Below are positions 1 through 7,852 of a stretch of 13,483 nucleotides of DNA, piece by piece. How positions within the stretch are numbered: the stretch's first letter is position 1; every line of letters begins with the position of its first letter. Origin of the DNA: UBA9715 sp003452695 (lineage in GTDB: Bacteria > Actinomycetota > Coriobacteriia > Coriobacteriales > Eggerthellaceae); the NCBI GenBank assembly GCA_946625225.1, contig CAMOTA010000076.1, positions 1 through 13,483 on the forward strand, in the 5' to 3' direction. The translations under genes were made by a program, and so were the position numbers. Below the pieces are notes generated by a model, which saw only the letters and a list, made by a program, of their open reading frames with translations, was not told the origin of the DNA and did no database searches.

Positions 1-2459
1 GTCATGATCAGCGACATGTCGCGCACGCCCGAAAGCGACATCTGCATGGTGCGCGGGATGGGCGTTGCCGAAAGGGTGAGCACGTCGATGTATTCTCGCA
101 GGTTCTTCATCTGCTCCTTGTGGCCCACGCCGAAGCGCTGCTCTTCGTCGATAATGACAAGCCCCAGGTCGCAGGGGTTCACATCGCGCGACAACAGGCG
201 ATGCGTGCCCACCAGGATTTGCACGCTGCCATCGGCGAAGCCCTCGAGCGCCGCCTTCTGCTGCGCCGGCGTGCGGAAGCGGCTGAGCACTTCCACCTTC
301 ACGCCGAAGGGCTCGCAACGCTCGCGGAAGTTCGTGTAATGTTGCTGCGCCAGGATGGTCGTCGGGCAGAGCACCATTACCTGCTTGCCGTCCTGCGTGG
401 CCTTGAAGGCGGCGCGCAGGGCCACTTCCGTCTTTCCGAAACCAACGTCTCCGCAGATAAGGCGGTCCATGGGCCGGCCCGACTGCATGTCTGCCTTCAC
501 GTCGGCAATGGCCGCCAGCTGATCGGCGGTTTCCTGATAGGGGAAGGCGTCTTCCATCTCCTGCTGCCAGGGCGTGTCGGGGCCGAACCGGAAACCCTGC
601 ACGGCGGCGCGGCGGGCGTACACGTCCACCAGGTCGAATGCCAGTTTCTTCGTGGCCTTGCGGGCGCGCGTCATGGCGCGCGACCAATCGGCCGTGTTCA
701 AGCGCGTAAGCCGCGGCTCGTTGCCTTCGGGGCCCACGTAGCGCGTTACGCGGTCCAGCTGCTCGACCGGCACGTACAGCTTGTCGCCTTCGGCGTATTC
801 TATAAGCAGGTAATCGCGGGGCGTGCCGTCCACTTCGCGCTGCACGAGCCCCGTGAAATGCCCAATGCCGTGCGCTGCATGCACCACGTAGTCGCCCGGT
901 GCATAGGGAAAGGTTATTTCGGTCACGTCCACGTGGCGGGTGGGCTTGCGCGCCGAGGCGCCCTGCGTGTCGGATGCGCTGATCATGGCCAGCTTGGCCT
1001 TCGGGATGATCATGCCGAGCGGGATTTCCACGTCCACGACGTTCACCACGCCACGTTTCAGGCGACGCTTGCGAATTTCGGCCGACGCCTCGGGGTCGTC
1101 CACGCGCAGGACGGCTTCGCGGGCGAGCGCGTCGTTCTGGCGACGGGGGGCGCTGGCGACGGCGCCGTCTTCGGCCGGAGTATCCAGGCGCTCGGCGATG
1201 GGCAGGCCGCGTTCAACGAAGGACAGCTTCATGTCCTGGCGCACCTGGTAGTTCGGCGCGCTGAACACGACCGTGAAATCCTGGTCGACGAGCTGCTTCA
1301 ACCGGCCGAACAGCTTGTCGGGGTGCCCCGCCACCTCTACGCGTTTCACGGGCAGGTCATCGTCTATTGCACCGCCCACGCGCATGAGCGAAAGATAGGT
1401 GGCGCGCTGGCCCGAGCCGAAGTCGAGCGCGGACGGATCGGCGAACAGCCCTTGCAGGCCGATGTTGCTGCCGTGGGCGCGGGCGGCCATCTCTTCGGAC
1501 GCATGCAGCGCATCGTCGAAGAGCGATCGCGGTTCCACGACGCCGATCAGCGTTTCGGGGCACAGATAGTCGCCAAGCGTGACCGTCTTGTCGTACAGAT
1601 AGGGCAGCAAGGCGTCGGCGCCATCGAAATGCAGTCCACCTTCCAGCTGCTCCAGCAGCTCGCGCAACGCCGGATTAGTGCGCGCCGGGCGCTTCAGCGC
1701 CGTGCGCGCGCGCCCGACCATGGCAGGCGAGCTTATGAACTCGCGCACGGCAAAGATGTCCACGCCGTCGAGCGCCGATATGGTCTGACCGGTAGAGGGG
1801 ACGATGCGGCGGATTTCGTCCAGCTCATCGCCGAAGAAGTCCAACCGCACCGGATAGGGCAGATTACCTGGGTGCACGTCAATGACGCCGCCTTTCACGG
1901 CGAACGTGCCGGGGCCTTCCAGACTGCCCGTGTTCTCGTAGCCGCGCTCTTCGAGCGCGCGCATCAGGTCGTCGAACTCGGCAAGGTTCAGGGCGTCGGC
2001 CCCGGGCATATGCATGAGCTCGCGGCCGGCGACAAGGCGCAGGGGGCGGTGCACGCCCGCGCTGGCTGGCGGCAGGCTGCGCAGAAGGGCGCGGGCCGAT
2101 GCGACGACCACCGCATCGCGCCCTTCGGCAAGCGCATCGGCCGCCTGCAGGCGCTGCGCTATCTGGCGCGCATCCGGCGCCTTCGCCGCAAACGGCGAAT
2201 CCGAACGCTCGGGAAAGCGCATGACGCGGTCGATTCCCAGGTACGCCGACACGTTGCGCGCAAATGTGGCCGCGGCTTCCTCGCCCGCAACGAGCACGAG
2301 CGTTGGTTGGGGGTTTTTCACGAACCGCGCAGCAACCATGAACGGGCGCGCCGACGCCGCGACGCCAAGCGTCGCATCCTCCCCCGCATCGAGTTTCCCC
2401 CAAAACGTCTGAAGCGCACCCGACCGCTCGAGCGCGTATGTAAGCGAATCTATGAGCAT
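1..2459 (-). CDS. mfd: Transcription-repair coupling factor Mfd (partial, C-terminus beyond window)
   Basis: Mfd is an ATP-driven DNA translocase that pushes off RNA polymerase stalled at lesions and recruits UvrA for nucleotide excision repair. About 819 residues are visible. The N-terminal part carries a UvrB-like segment (GGVIDVHPGNLPYPVRLDFF). Near residue 518 comes the polymerase-interacting CarD-like domain (PGDYVVHAAHGIGHFTGL). The first RecA-like helicase lobe follows: Walker A GDVGFGKTE near residue 668, Walker B DEEQRF near 770 and motif III TLSATPIPRT near 797. The second lobe and C-terminal domain lie off the left edge, consistent with a family length of about 1150 residues. The chosen ATG begins MLIDSLTYAL and has AAAGGG about 13 bases upstream, a slightly long spacing. 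It starts 20 bases after the NTPase stop, so it is the last visible gene of the prfA operon. A long antisense open frame over it is a codon-bias shadow. Confidence 0.97.
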   Translation of the reverse strand, partial: MLIDSLTYALERSGALQTFWGKLDAGEDATLGVAASARPFMVAARFVKNPQPTLVLVAGEEAAATFARNVSAYLGIDRVMRFPERSDSPFAAKAPDARQIAQRLQAADALAEGRDAVVVASARALLRSLPPASAGVHRPLRLVAGRELMHMPGADALNLAEFDDLMRALEERGYENTGSLEGPGTFAVKGGVIDVHPGNLPYPVRLDFFGDELDEIRRIVPSTGQTISALDGVDIFAVREFISSPAMVGRARTALKRPARTNPALRELLEQLEGGLHFDGADALLPYLYDKTVTLGDYLCPETLIGVVEPRSLFDDALHASEEMAARAHGSNIGLQGLFADPSALDFGSGQRATYLSLMRVGGAIDDDLPVKRVEVAGHPDKLFGRLKQLVDQDFTVVFSAPNYQVRQDMKLSFVERGLPIAERLDTPAEDGAVASAPRRQNDALAREAVLRVDDPEASAEIRKRRLKRGVVNVVDVEIPLGMIIPKAKLAMISASDTQGASARKPTRHVDVTEITFPYAPGDYVVHAAHGIGHFTGLVQREVDGTPRDYLLIEYAEGDKLYVPVEQLDRVTRYVGPEGNEPRLTRLNTADWSRAMTRARKATKKLAFDLVDVYARRAAVQGFRFGPDTPWQQEMEDAFPYQETADQLAAIADVKADMQSGRPMDRLICGDVGFGKTEVALRAAFKATQDGKQVMVLCPTTILAQQHYTNFRERCEPFGVKVEVLSRFRTPAQQKAALEGFADGSVQILVGTHRLLSRDVNPCDLGLVIIDEEQRFGVGHKEQMKNLREYIDVLTLSATPIPRTMQMSLSGVRDMSLIM

Positions 2460-2479
2460 GCCGACATTGTACCCTTTGC

Positions 2480-3160
2480 TTACCGGCATCGCAGCGCAAA
2501 GGCGTCGAACACCGCCGCGCGCGCCGCTTCGTCGGGGGCTATGCGCACCTGCGCCCCCCAGGCTGCAAACTGGCCTTCGATGGCATGCAGAAGGACGCTG
2601 CGCACGACGACTATCGCATGCTGCCAAACGGGCGTCGGGCCCGATTGAAGGACTGCGACGGCCTGGACGAGCCCAGTCCCGCATTCGAGTTCCAGCTTGC
2701 CAAGTTCGTCGACGACGAGAACGCCGGGGGCGGGGGCGGGAGCGGCCTTGGCGGTGCTAGCCGCTGCCGCTGCCGACGCTGCCGCTGCCGACGCTGCTGC
2801 CGCCAGGTCGGCGAAATGCGCGTTCACGCGGTCGATGGCGCTGTCTGCGATGCGCCATCCCAGCTGAGCGCGGGTGCTCTGCGCATGGCAATCGACGATG
2901 CCCGCGCGCTCGGCAAGGTCGCGGCGCCGCGCGAAAGCCACGCGGTCTTCCTGCGGCAACAACACGTTGTCGATGCCCGTCTTCTCGAATCCATTGGCGT
3001 CCACATGCGGGCGCGGGCCCGATGCATTGCGGCGGTCTTCCCAGACGCCGGGCGCCAGCACGCCATAGGCGCGCACGCCGCGCTGTTCCAAATCCGCCAA
3101 CAGGTTCTGCAGCCAGCGGGTTTTGCCGATTTGAATGTTGCCCGTCAGAACGAACAGCAT
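2480..3160 (-). CDS. Small P-loop NTPase, THEP1/NTPase_1-like
   Basis: This 226-residue protein opens with a Walker A loop (GNIQIGKT, residues 7-14) and has a Walker B strand reading GVLVVDELGKLEL (residues 146-158). The D-E-L/I-G-K-M/L-E-L pattern is the hallmark of the THEP1-type nucleoside triphosphatases (NTPase_1 family), which hydrolyse NTPs in vitro but whose cellular role is unsettled. Residues 119-145 are an Ala/Ser/Pro-rich linker between the two halves of the fold, unusual for this compact family and encoded partly by 15-bp repeats. The gene starts 6 bases after the prmC stop, with AGGCGG just upstream of the ATG inside the end of prmC, and ends 20 bases before mfd, so co-translation or coupling is likely. 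Family assignment rests on the two motifs only; the substrate is unknown. Confidence 0.85.
   Translation of the reverse strand: MLFVLTGNIQIGKTRWLQNLLADLEQRGVRAYGVLAPGVWEDRRNASGPRPHVDANGFEKTGIDNVLLPQEDRVAFARRRDLAERAGIVDCHAQSTRAQLGWRIADSAIDRVNAHFADLAAAASAAAASAAAAASTAKAAPAPAPGVLVVDELGKLELECGTGLVQAVAVLQSGPTPVWQHAIVVVRSVLLHAIEGQFAAWGAQVRIAPDEAARAAVFDAFALRCR
2763..2792 (-). repeat. Two perfect 15-bp tandem copies inside the NTPase gene
   Basis: The plus-strand unit GCTGCCGCTGCCGAC occurs twice in a row and then decays into further GCTGCC steps. It encodes the repeating five-residue Ala/Ser pattern of the NTPase linker, so copy-number change would be in frame. Confidence 0.8.
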
Positions 3161-3166
3161 GACCGC

Positions 3167-4246
3167 CTACGCTTCGCTGCGGCGCCCGACAAGCACGCGC
3201 GGTCGACCTGCCAGGTCGTCGACGATGCGCACATCGTCGAAGCGCAGCGCACGCGCCTCGGCAGCCGCGTCGTCCAAGCACGTCTCGTGCAGCTCGAACG
3301 CAAAGCCGCCGCCCGGGGCAAGCGCCCCAGCGCACCAGGCCAGAAGGCGGCGAAAGACATCCAGACCATCGGGGCCGCCATCCAGCGCCAGCGCCGGTTC
3401 GTAGTCGGCAACTTCGCGCGGAAGGTCGGGCAGAAGCCCGCTCGGAACATAGGGGGGATTCGAAACGACGAGCGCGAACGAGCCGACGAGCGTCGGGTCG
3501 ATTCCCGCGCCCAAATCGCATTCGCACACGGCCACGCGATCGGACAGGCCCAGCGCGTCGGCGTTTTCGCGCGCAAGGGCAACCGCTTCGGGCGAGATGT
3601 CCGTGGCTATTACCTGCGTGGCGGGATGCTCGTGCGCTATCGAGCAGGCAATGCACCCCGACCCCGTGCATATATCGGCCACGAGCAGGCGCCCCTTCTG
3701 CGCATCGGAGCTTGCCGCATCGTCCGAGCCCCGCGCCTCCTTCCGCTGGGCGCCTGCCGAAACGGCTTCGGCGGCCCCCGACGGAGCGACGCCCGTGCGG
3801 CCGCCTTCCCGGCCGTCGTCTCCCCCGCCGACAGCGGCAGCAGCATCGGCCGACCATTGGCGCAATAGCTCCGCCTCGTATTCGTCCTGCGGTTTGGGCG
3901 CGACGGGCAACAGCGCCAGCGCCTCGCTGACCAGCAGCTCGGTCTCGGGCCGGGGAATCAGAACGCCAGGGCGCAGCCTGACCGCAATATGCCGGAACCC
4001 GACCGTCCCGGTAATGTACTGCAGCGGCTCGCCCGCACCGCGCCTGCGCGTGTAATCGCGGATGACCGCACGTTCTTCGGCGTTCAGGGGCCGATCCAGC
4101 TCCAAGAACAGCTGCATGCGCGTGGCGCCGAGGGCTTCGGCAACGAGCCATTGCGCCGACAAACGAGGGTTATCGTCCCCATGCTGGGCCAGATAGCCCT
4201 CGATCCATTCGAGGATGCGCTTTACTGTCCAAACGTCTTCGGCCAT
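3167..4246 (-). CDS. prmC: Release factor glutamine methyltransferase PrmC
   Basis: PrmC transfers a methyl group from SAM to the Gln of the GGQ motif in RF1 and RF2, which raises termination efficiency. The N-terminal helical recognition domain spans roughly residues 1-95 and is followed by IPRPETELLV (97-106). The SAM-binding motif I is ADICTGSGCIA (190-200), with the acidic TD at 215-216, and the substrate-glutamine motif NPPY is at 263-266. At 359 residues it is about 75 longer than the usual 280. The excess is a hydrophilic Ala/Gly/Asp-rich insertion at about 117-184, between the recognition domain and motif I. All catalytic motifs remain, so I expect activity. It follows prfA, its substrate gene, by 31 bases. 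The start ATG has only a weak GAG upstream; no better in-frame start is apparent. Confidence 0.95.
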   Translation of the reverse strand: MAEDVWTVKRILEWIEGYLAQHGDDNPRLSAQWLVAEALGATRMQLFLELDRPLNAEERAVIRDYTRRRGAGEPLQYITGTVGFRHIAVRLRPGVLIPRPETELLVSEALALLPVAPKPQDEYEAELLRQWSADAAAAVGGGDDGREGGRTGVAPSGAAEAVSAGAQRKEARGSDDAASSDAQKGRLLVADICTGSGCIACSIAHEHPATQVIATDISPEAVALARENADALGLSDRVAVCECDLGAGIDPTLVGSFALVVSNPPYVPSGLLPDLPREVADYEPALALDGGPDGLDVFRRLLAWCAGALAPGGGFAFELHETCLDDAAAEARALRFDDVRIVDDLAGRPRVLVGRRSEA

Positions 4247-4277
4247 GATGCTCGCAAACGCGCCGCAACCTGCGGGG

Positions 4278-5360
<1,083 letters not shown>

Positions 5361-5699
5361 GGTCTTACCCCTATTCGGATTGAATTTGGTGGATACGGGA
5401 AAATGCGGAAATGAGGGCGCCGCCACATGCGGGCGGCGTGCCATGCTCGTTAATATTTCCCCGGCTTCATTTGCATAGCGCAAGCATGTTAGCAGAAAAC
5501 ACGGCGTAATTGGGCCGCGTTCCCGACACCTGACCCATTGTGCACAATGGGTCAGGTGTCGGGAACGCGGCAGATGCCGCTGCGCGATTGCGTTATCATA
5601 CGGACGATGGCGAACGGCCCGTCCGAGGCGTCCACGGTTCGCAGCGGACTACGTTGTTCGGCATTGCGTCATGCATTTAAAGGGCTGAAAGGCGGAAAT
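5361..5699. other. Divergent intergenic region between prfA and the lipoprotein gene
   Basis: This 339-base stretch separates two divergently read genes and must hold both sets of promoters. I see no convincing consensus promoter in either direction. On the plus strand TATCAT at 5594-5599 could be a -10 but lacks a matching -35; on the minus strand TATTAA near 5452 is similar. The dominating feature is the 58-bp perfect palindrome at 5514-5571. No gene is supported; the open frame that enters the lipoprotein from 5538 is only an in-frame extension. Confidence 0.7.
5514..5571. repeat. Perfect 58-bp palindrome with no loop
   Basis: Two 29-base arms are exact reverse complements meeting between 5542 and 5543, with the core CATTGTGCACAATG and outer segments containing GGGTCAGGTGTCGGGA on the right arm. 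The match stops sharply at 5513/5572. It lies about 150 bases upstream of prfA and 130 bases upstream of the lipoprotein, so it is not placed as a terminator for either. Its form suits a palindromic mobile repeat (REP/REPIN or MITE-like), but no transposase is in the window; that origin is inference. Confidence 0.95.
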
Positions 5700-6419
5700 A
5701 TGAAAAAGTCTATTAGGATGCTGGCATCGCTGTGCTTCGCAGTGGCGCTGTGCTTCGGGCTGGCCGGCTGCGCAGGTGGCGTGGACAAATCGCTGTACAC
5801 GGGCGATTGGGAGCTTGCCAGCTCATCCGATGGCAACTTGGACGAGGAAACAGTGCAGCTGATGGCGTCGATGAACCTGCACGTTACCATGAACCTGAAG
5901 GAAGACGGCACGGGCACGCTGAACGCCTTCGGCACCGACATGAACATGACCTGGGAGGCCAAGAGCAACACCGAGGCCACGGGCACGCTGGATAACGCCA
6001 ACGTGAAACTGACGCTGGCCGATGGCAAGCTATCGCTGCAGGACGAATCCAACGTGACGATGGTCTTCGCGCGCCCGAGCGCTTCGGGCGCCGCAACTGC
6101 AGCTGCTTCGGCTTCTGCCGGCTCTGCAAGCGCCTCTGCGGCAAGCGCCTCTGCGGCAAGCGCTTCTGCAGCGTCGGCGTCGGCGGCGTCGGCGGCATCG
6201 GCGTCGGCAGCGTCGGCATCCGCATCGGCACCGGCAACCGACGCCTCGGCCGCTCCCGCTTCGGCAAATGCCGCCTCGGCTACGGATTCCACCGCAAGCC
6301 CTGCAGCGGCAAGCGCAGCTACCCCCGACGCTCCCGCCGAAGGCGAGCCGGTCGCCGAGGAAGCTCCCGCGACAGCCGAGGGAGAAGAAAACGCGCCCGG
6401 ACAGGAAAACGCCGAGTAG
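5700..6419 (+). CDS. Lipoprotein with Ala/Ser-rich C-terminal tail
   Basis: The 239-residue product starts MKKSIRML and has a type II signal peptide with lipobox LAGC, so Cys24 should be lipidated and the protein anchored outside the membrane. AAAGGCGG lies about 5 bases before the ATG. Residues about 30-125 form a small beta-rich domain beginning with GDWELASSSDG and including NVKLTLADGKLSLQDES; this resembles the compact single-domain lipoproteins frequent in Eggerthellaceae, but I cannot name a function. Residues about 125-239 are low complexity: Ala/Ser repeats, then Ala/Pro/Thr, then an acidic Glu-rich end. The tail is probably disordered and may act as a spacer or be glycosylated (inference). 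No partner gene adjoins it; the next gene is convergent. Confidence 0.88.
   Translation: MKKSIRMLASLCFAVALCFGLAGCAGGVDKSLYTGDWELASSSDGNLDEETVQLMASMNLHVTMNLKEDGTGTLNAFGTDMNMTWEAKSNTEATGTLDNANVKLTLADGKLSLQDESNVTMVFARPSASGAATAAASASAGSASASAASASAASASAASASAASAASASAASASASAPATDASAAPASANAASATDSTASPAAASAATPDAPAEGEPVAEEAPATAEGEENAPGQENAE
6126..6170 (+). repeat. Three 15-bp tandem repeats in the lipoprotein tail
   Basis: GCAAGCGCCTCTGCG is repeated three times (the third copy has two changes) and encodes Ala-Ser-Ala-Ser-Ala. It is followed at 6171-6230 by a second tract built on GCGTCG, where serine switches from AGC/TCT to TCG codons, suggesting two separate expansions. Confidence 0.85.
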
Positions 6420-6450
6420 CGTTCGCATCGCACCTGAAACTTCGAAATGC

Positions 6451-6481
6451 GCGGGGTCGCGGATTAATTCCAGGACCCCGC
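6451..6481. terminator. Possible bidirectional terminator hairpin
   Basis: GCGGGGTC (6451-6458) pairs with GACCCCGC (6474-6481), and inside the loop GGA pairs with TCC. It lies 31 bases after the lipoprotein stop, between two convergent genes. There is no clear U-tract (only GTTTG nearby), so the call rests on stem and position. Confidence 0.5.
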
Positions 6482-6579
6482 AGCAGGTTTGACTGCTCGG
6501 GCACCCACTTAGCCCGGAAGGCGCATCCCCCTCGGCCGGCAAGGACGGTGCAAAAGACCACGCACGGCCACCGGGCCAT
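6482..6579. other. Convergent intergenic stretch with short hairpins, no gene
   Basis: CGGGC and GCCCG flank a 9-base loop near 6509-6527, AGCA/TGCT flank a loop just before it, and CCGG repeats follow. It sits downstream of both flanking genes. I could not match it to a known RNA family and see no coding potential. Confidence 0.3.
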
Positions 6580-7626
6580 TTAACGCCCTGCGGGGATGCC
6601 CGTTTCGCAAGGAACAAGCAGTTGGCACTTGCCGCATCCGTATCGCGGCTTGAAACGAATCTTCGTTTCCTCCATGTACACCCAACACGTTTGGAAGTCC
6701 TTCCCGGTTTCCAGCGACAACGCATCGACCGGACAGCGCTTGGCGCAGGCGCCGCAGCGAGTGCAGTACGCATAGGGGTCTTCGCCATAAGGACGCGGCG
6801 TGGGGCTAAATACGGCATCGGTGATGATGCTGCCGAAACGACCCGCCTTTCCGACACGCGTTATGAGATGGGCCGACAACCCGAACGTCCCCAACCCGGC
6901 GGCGAACGCCGCATGCCGCTCGGACCAACTGCTTACGAACATCGGCCTGTCCACGGCATCTTCGGGGTCGCGCTTGCGAATGACCAGCGAGGGGTCGAGC
7001 GCTGGGATGCACGTGCGGTAGCCCTCGTCGGCCAACCATCCCGCCACCATGCGGTCGGTGGCGTGAATAAAGTCGTGGCCCTCGATGCGACCGTGCAGCC
7101 ATTCGTCCGAGGGCACTCCCAGGTTGTCCCAATTGCTCTTACGCACCTGCTCGGAAAACGGGTAGAAGATGGCTATGACGCTGCGCGCACCCGGAAGCCA
7201 GTCCGCTGGCAAGCGCAACGTATCGCCGATAATCTGGTCGTCGGATTTCATGCGGGCAAACAACGGGTCGTCGGCGCTCGCGCATCCCACGATGGGTGCA
7301 TCGAACAGTGGCGTTCCCACAATCTCGTCGCGCAACGCGTAATCCGCCTGCAGCGCGTTGTCCGCGCTCGTCATCACGTATTGTGCCAGCCGCCGCTCCA
7401 AACCCGCGATGTCCATAATCTGGCGCGCGGCTGGCTGACCCGACTCTGCTGCGCCCGCCGCCCCCTGCGCGGCCCCCTGCGCCGATGCGGCTGCGCCCAC
7501 GGCTTCTTGCGCGGCCGGCTGACCCGACTCTGCTGCGCCCGCTGCCCCCTGCGCGGCTGGCTGACCCGACTCTGCTGCGCCCACGGCTTCCCGCGCGGCC
7601 GGCTTCGCCGATGCGGCAATGCCCAT
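6580..7626 (-). CDS. QueG-like (COG1600-type) two-[4Fe-4S] cluster oxidoreductase
   Basis: The 348-residue protein ends in a ferredoxin-type module: YCTRCGACAKRCP (CxxCxxCxxxCP) and then YGCGKCQLLVPC, together enough cysteines for two [4Fe-4S] clusters. Upstream lie ARSVIAIFYPFS and FAAGLGTFGLSAHLITRVG, a pattern of the epoxyqueuosine-reductase-related family common in anaerobes. The GLGTFGLS segment differs from the GLGWIGK form I expect of true QueG, so I would not call this tRNA epoxyqueuosine reductase; substrate and corrinoid use are unknown. The first 70 residues are Ala/Gly/Gln-rich with four 14-residue repeats. A core-only start exists at 7416 (MDIAGLERRL) but has no ribosome binding site, whereas the ATG at 7626 has GGGGAGGGG directly upstream, so I keep the long form. 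No neighbouring gene suggests a pathway. Confidence 0.85.
   Translation of the reverse strand: MGIAASAKPAAREAVGAAESGQPAAQGAAGAAESGQPAAQEAVGAAASAQGAAQGAAGAAESGQPAARQIMDIAGLERRLAQYVMTSADNALQADYALRDEIVGTPLFDAPIVGCASADDPLFARMKSDDQIIGDTLRLPADWLPGARSVIAIFYPFSEQVRKSNWDNLGVPSDEWLHGRIEGHDFIHATDRMVAGWLADEGYRTCIPALDPSLVIRKRDPEDAVDRPMFVSSWSERHAAFAAGLGTFGLSAHLITRVGKAGRFGSIITDAVFSPTPRPYGEDPYAYCTRCGACAKRCPVDALSLETGKDFQTCWVYMEETKIRFKPRYGCGKCQLLVPCETGIPAGR
7423..7590 (-). repeat. Four tandem 42-bp repeats coding a 14-residue unit
   Basis: The encoded units are EAVGAAESGQPAAQ, GAAGAAESGQPAAQ, EAVGAAASAQGAAQ and GAAGAAESGQPAAR (residues 13-68). Units alternate EAV and GAA at their starts, so the array also reads as two 84-bp blocks, which suggests a recent duplication of a two-unit block. 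The block length keeps the frame whatever the copy number. Confidence 0.92.
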
Positions 7627-7722
7627 GGCCCCTCCCCTCTCTTCGCGGCCAAAGCAGCCACGTGCGTTTCGGCAATTAGCACATGACTAGTTTATCTGTT
7701 CGCGCCCAACAATGTTGCATAC

Positions 7723-7751
7723 TTGCACGCGACCCGATAACACAATATATA
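7723..7751 (+). promoter_or_regulatory. Promoter-like TTGCAC-17-TATATA
   Basis: TTGCAC (7723-7728) and TATATA (7746-7751) are 17 bases apart in AT-rich DNA and point toward the nuclease-like gene, about 320 bases away. The -10 overlaps the left half of the 12-bp inverted repeat. Predicted from pattern only. Confidence 0.4.
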
Positions 7752-7817
7752 GTACGCAATGCGCCATACGCCGACTTTAATCCCCGCGCTATCCTATTTA
7801 TCGCAATATATTGTGTT
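7739..7817. promoter_or_regulatory. Spaced 12-bp inverted repeat, operator-like
   Basis: AACACAATATAT (7739-7750) recurs as its exact reverse complement at 7806-7817, 55 bases away, in a divergent intergenic region. The left copy covers the candidate -10 TATATA. Two opposed sites of this kind would suit binding of a dimeric regulator with looping, or a weak hairpin. No regulator gene is in the window. Confidence 0.55.
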
Positions 7818-7852
7818 GTAGAGGCAAAAACGGTGCCGTAACGTCCGTATGG

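Noticed and set aside
120..2648. 842-codon open frame on the plus strand antisense to mfd
   Set aside because: Long antisense frames arise from GC-rich codon bias. The product has an abnormal Arg/His/Ala-rich composition and no family motifs, while the minus strand encodes a clear Mfd.
5361..5483. 41-codon N-terminal extension of RF1
   Set aside because: Starting at 5360 gives the standard 360-residue RF1 with a good ribosome binding site; the extension has no RF1 similarity.
5538..5699. 54-codon N-terminal extension of the lipoprotein starting inside the palindrome
   Set aside because: It would bury the signal peptide and lipobox; the ATG at 5700 has a proper ribosome binding site.
6482..6579. 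Possible riboswitch or small structured RNA (GGTGCAAAAGACC recalls a cobalamin element)
   Set aside because: The conserved cobalamin core and downstream box are missing, and the stretch lies downstream of both convergent genes.
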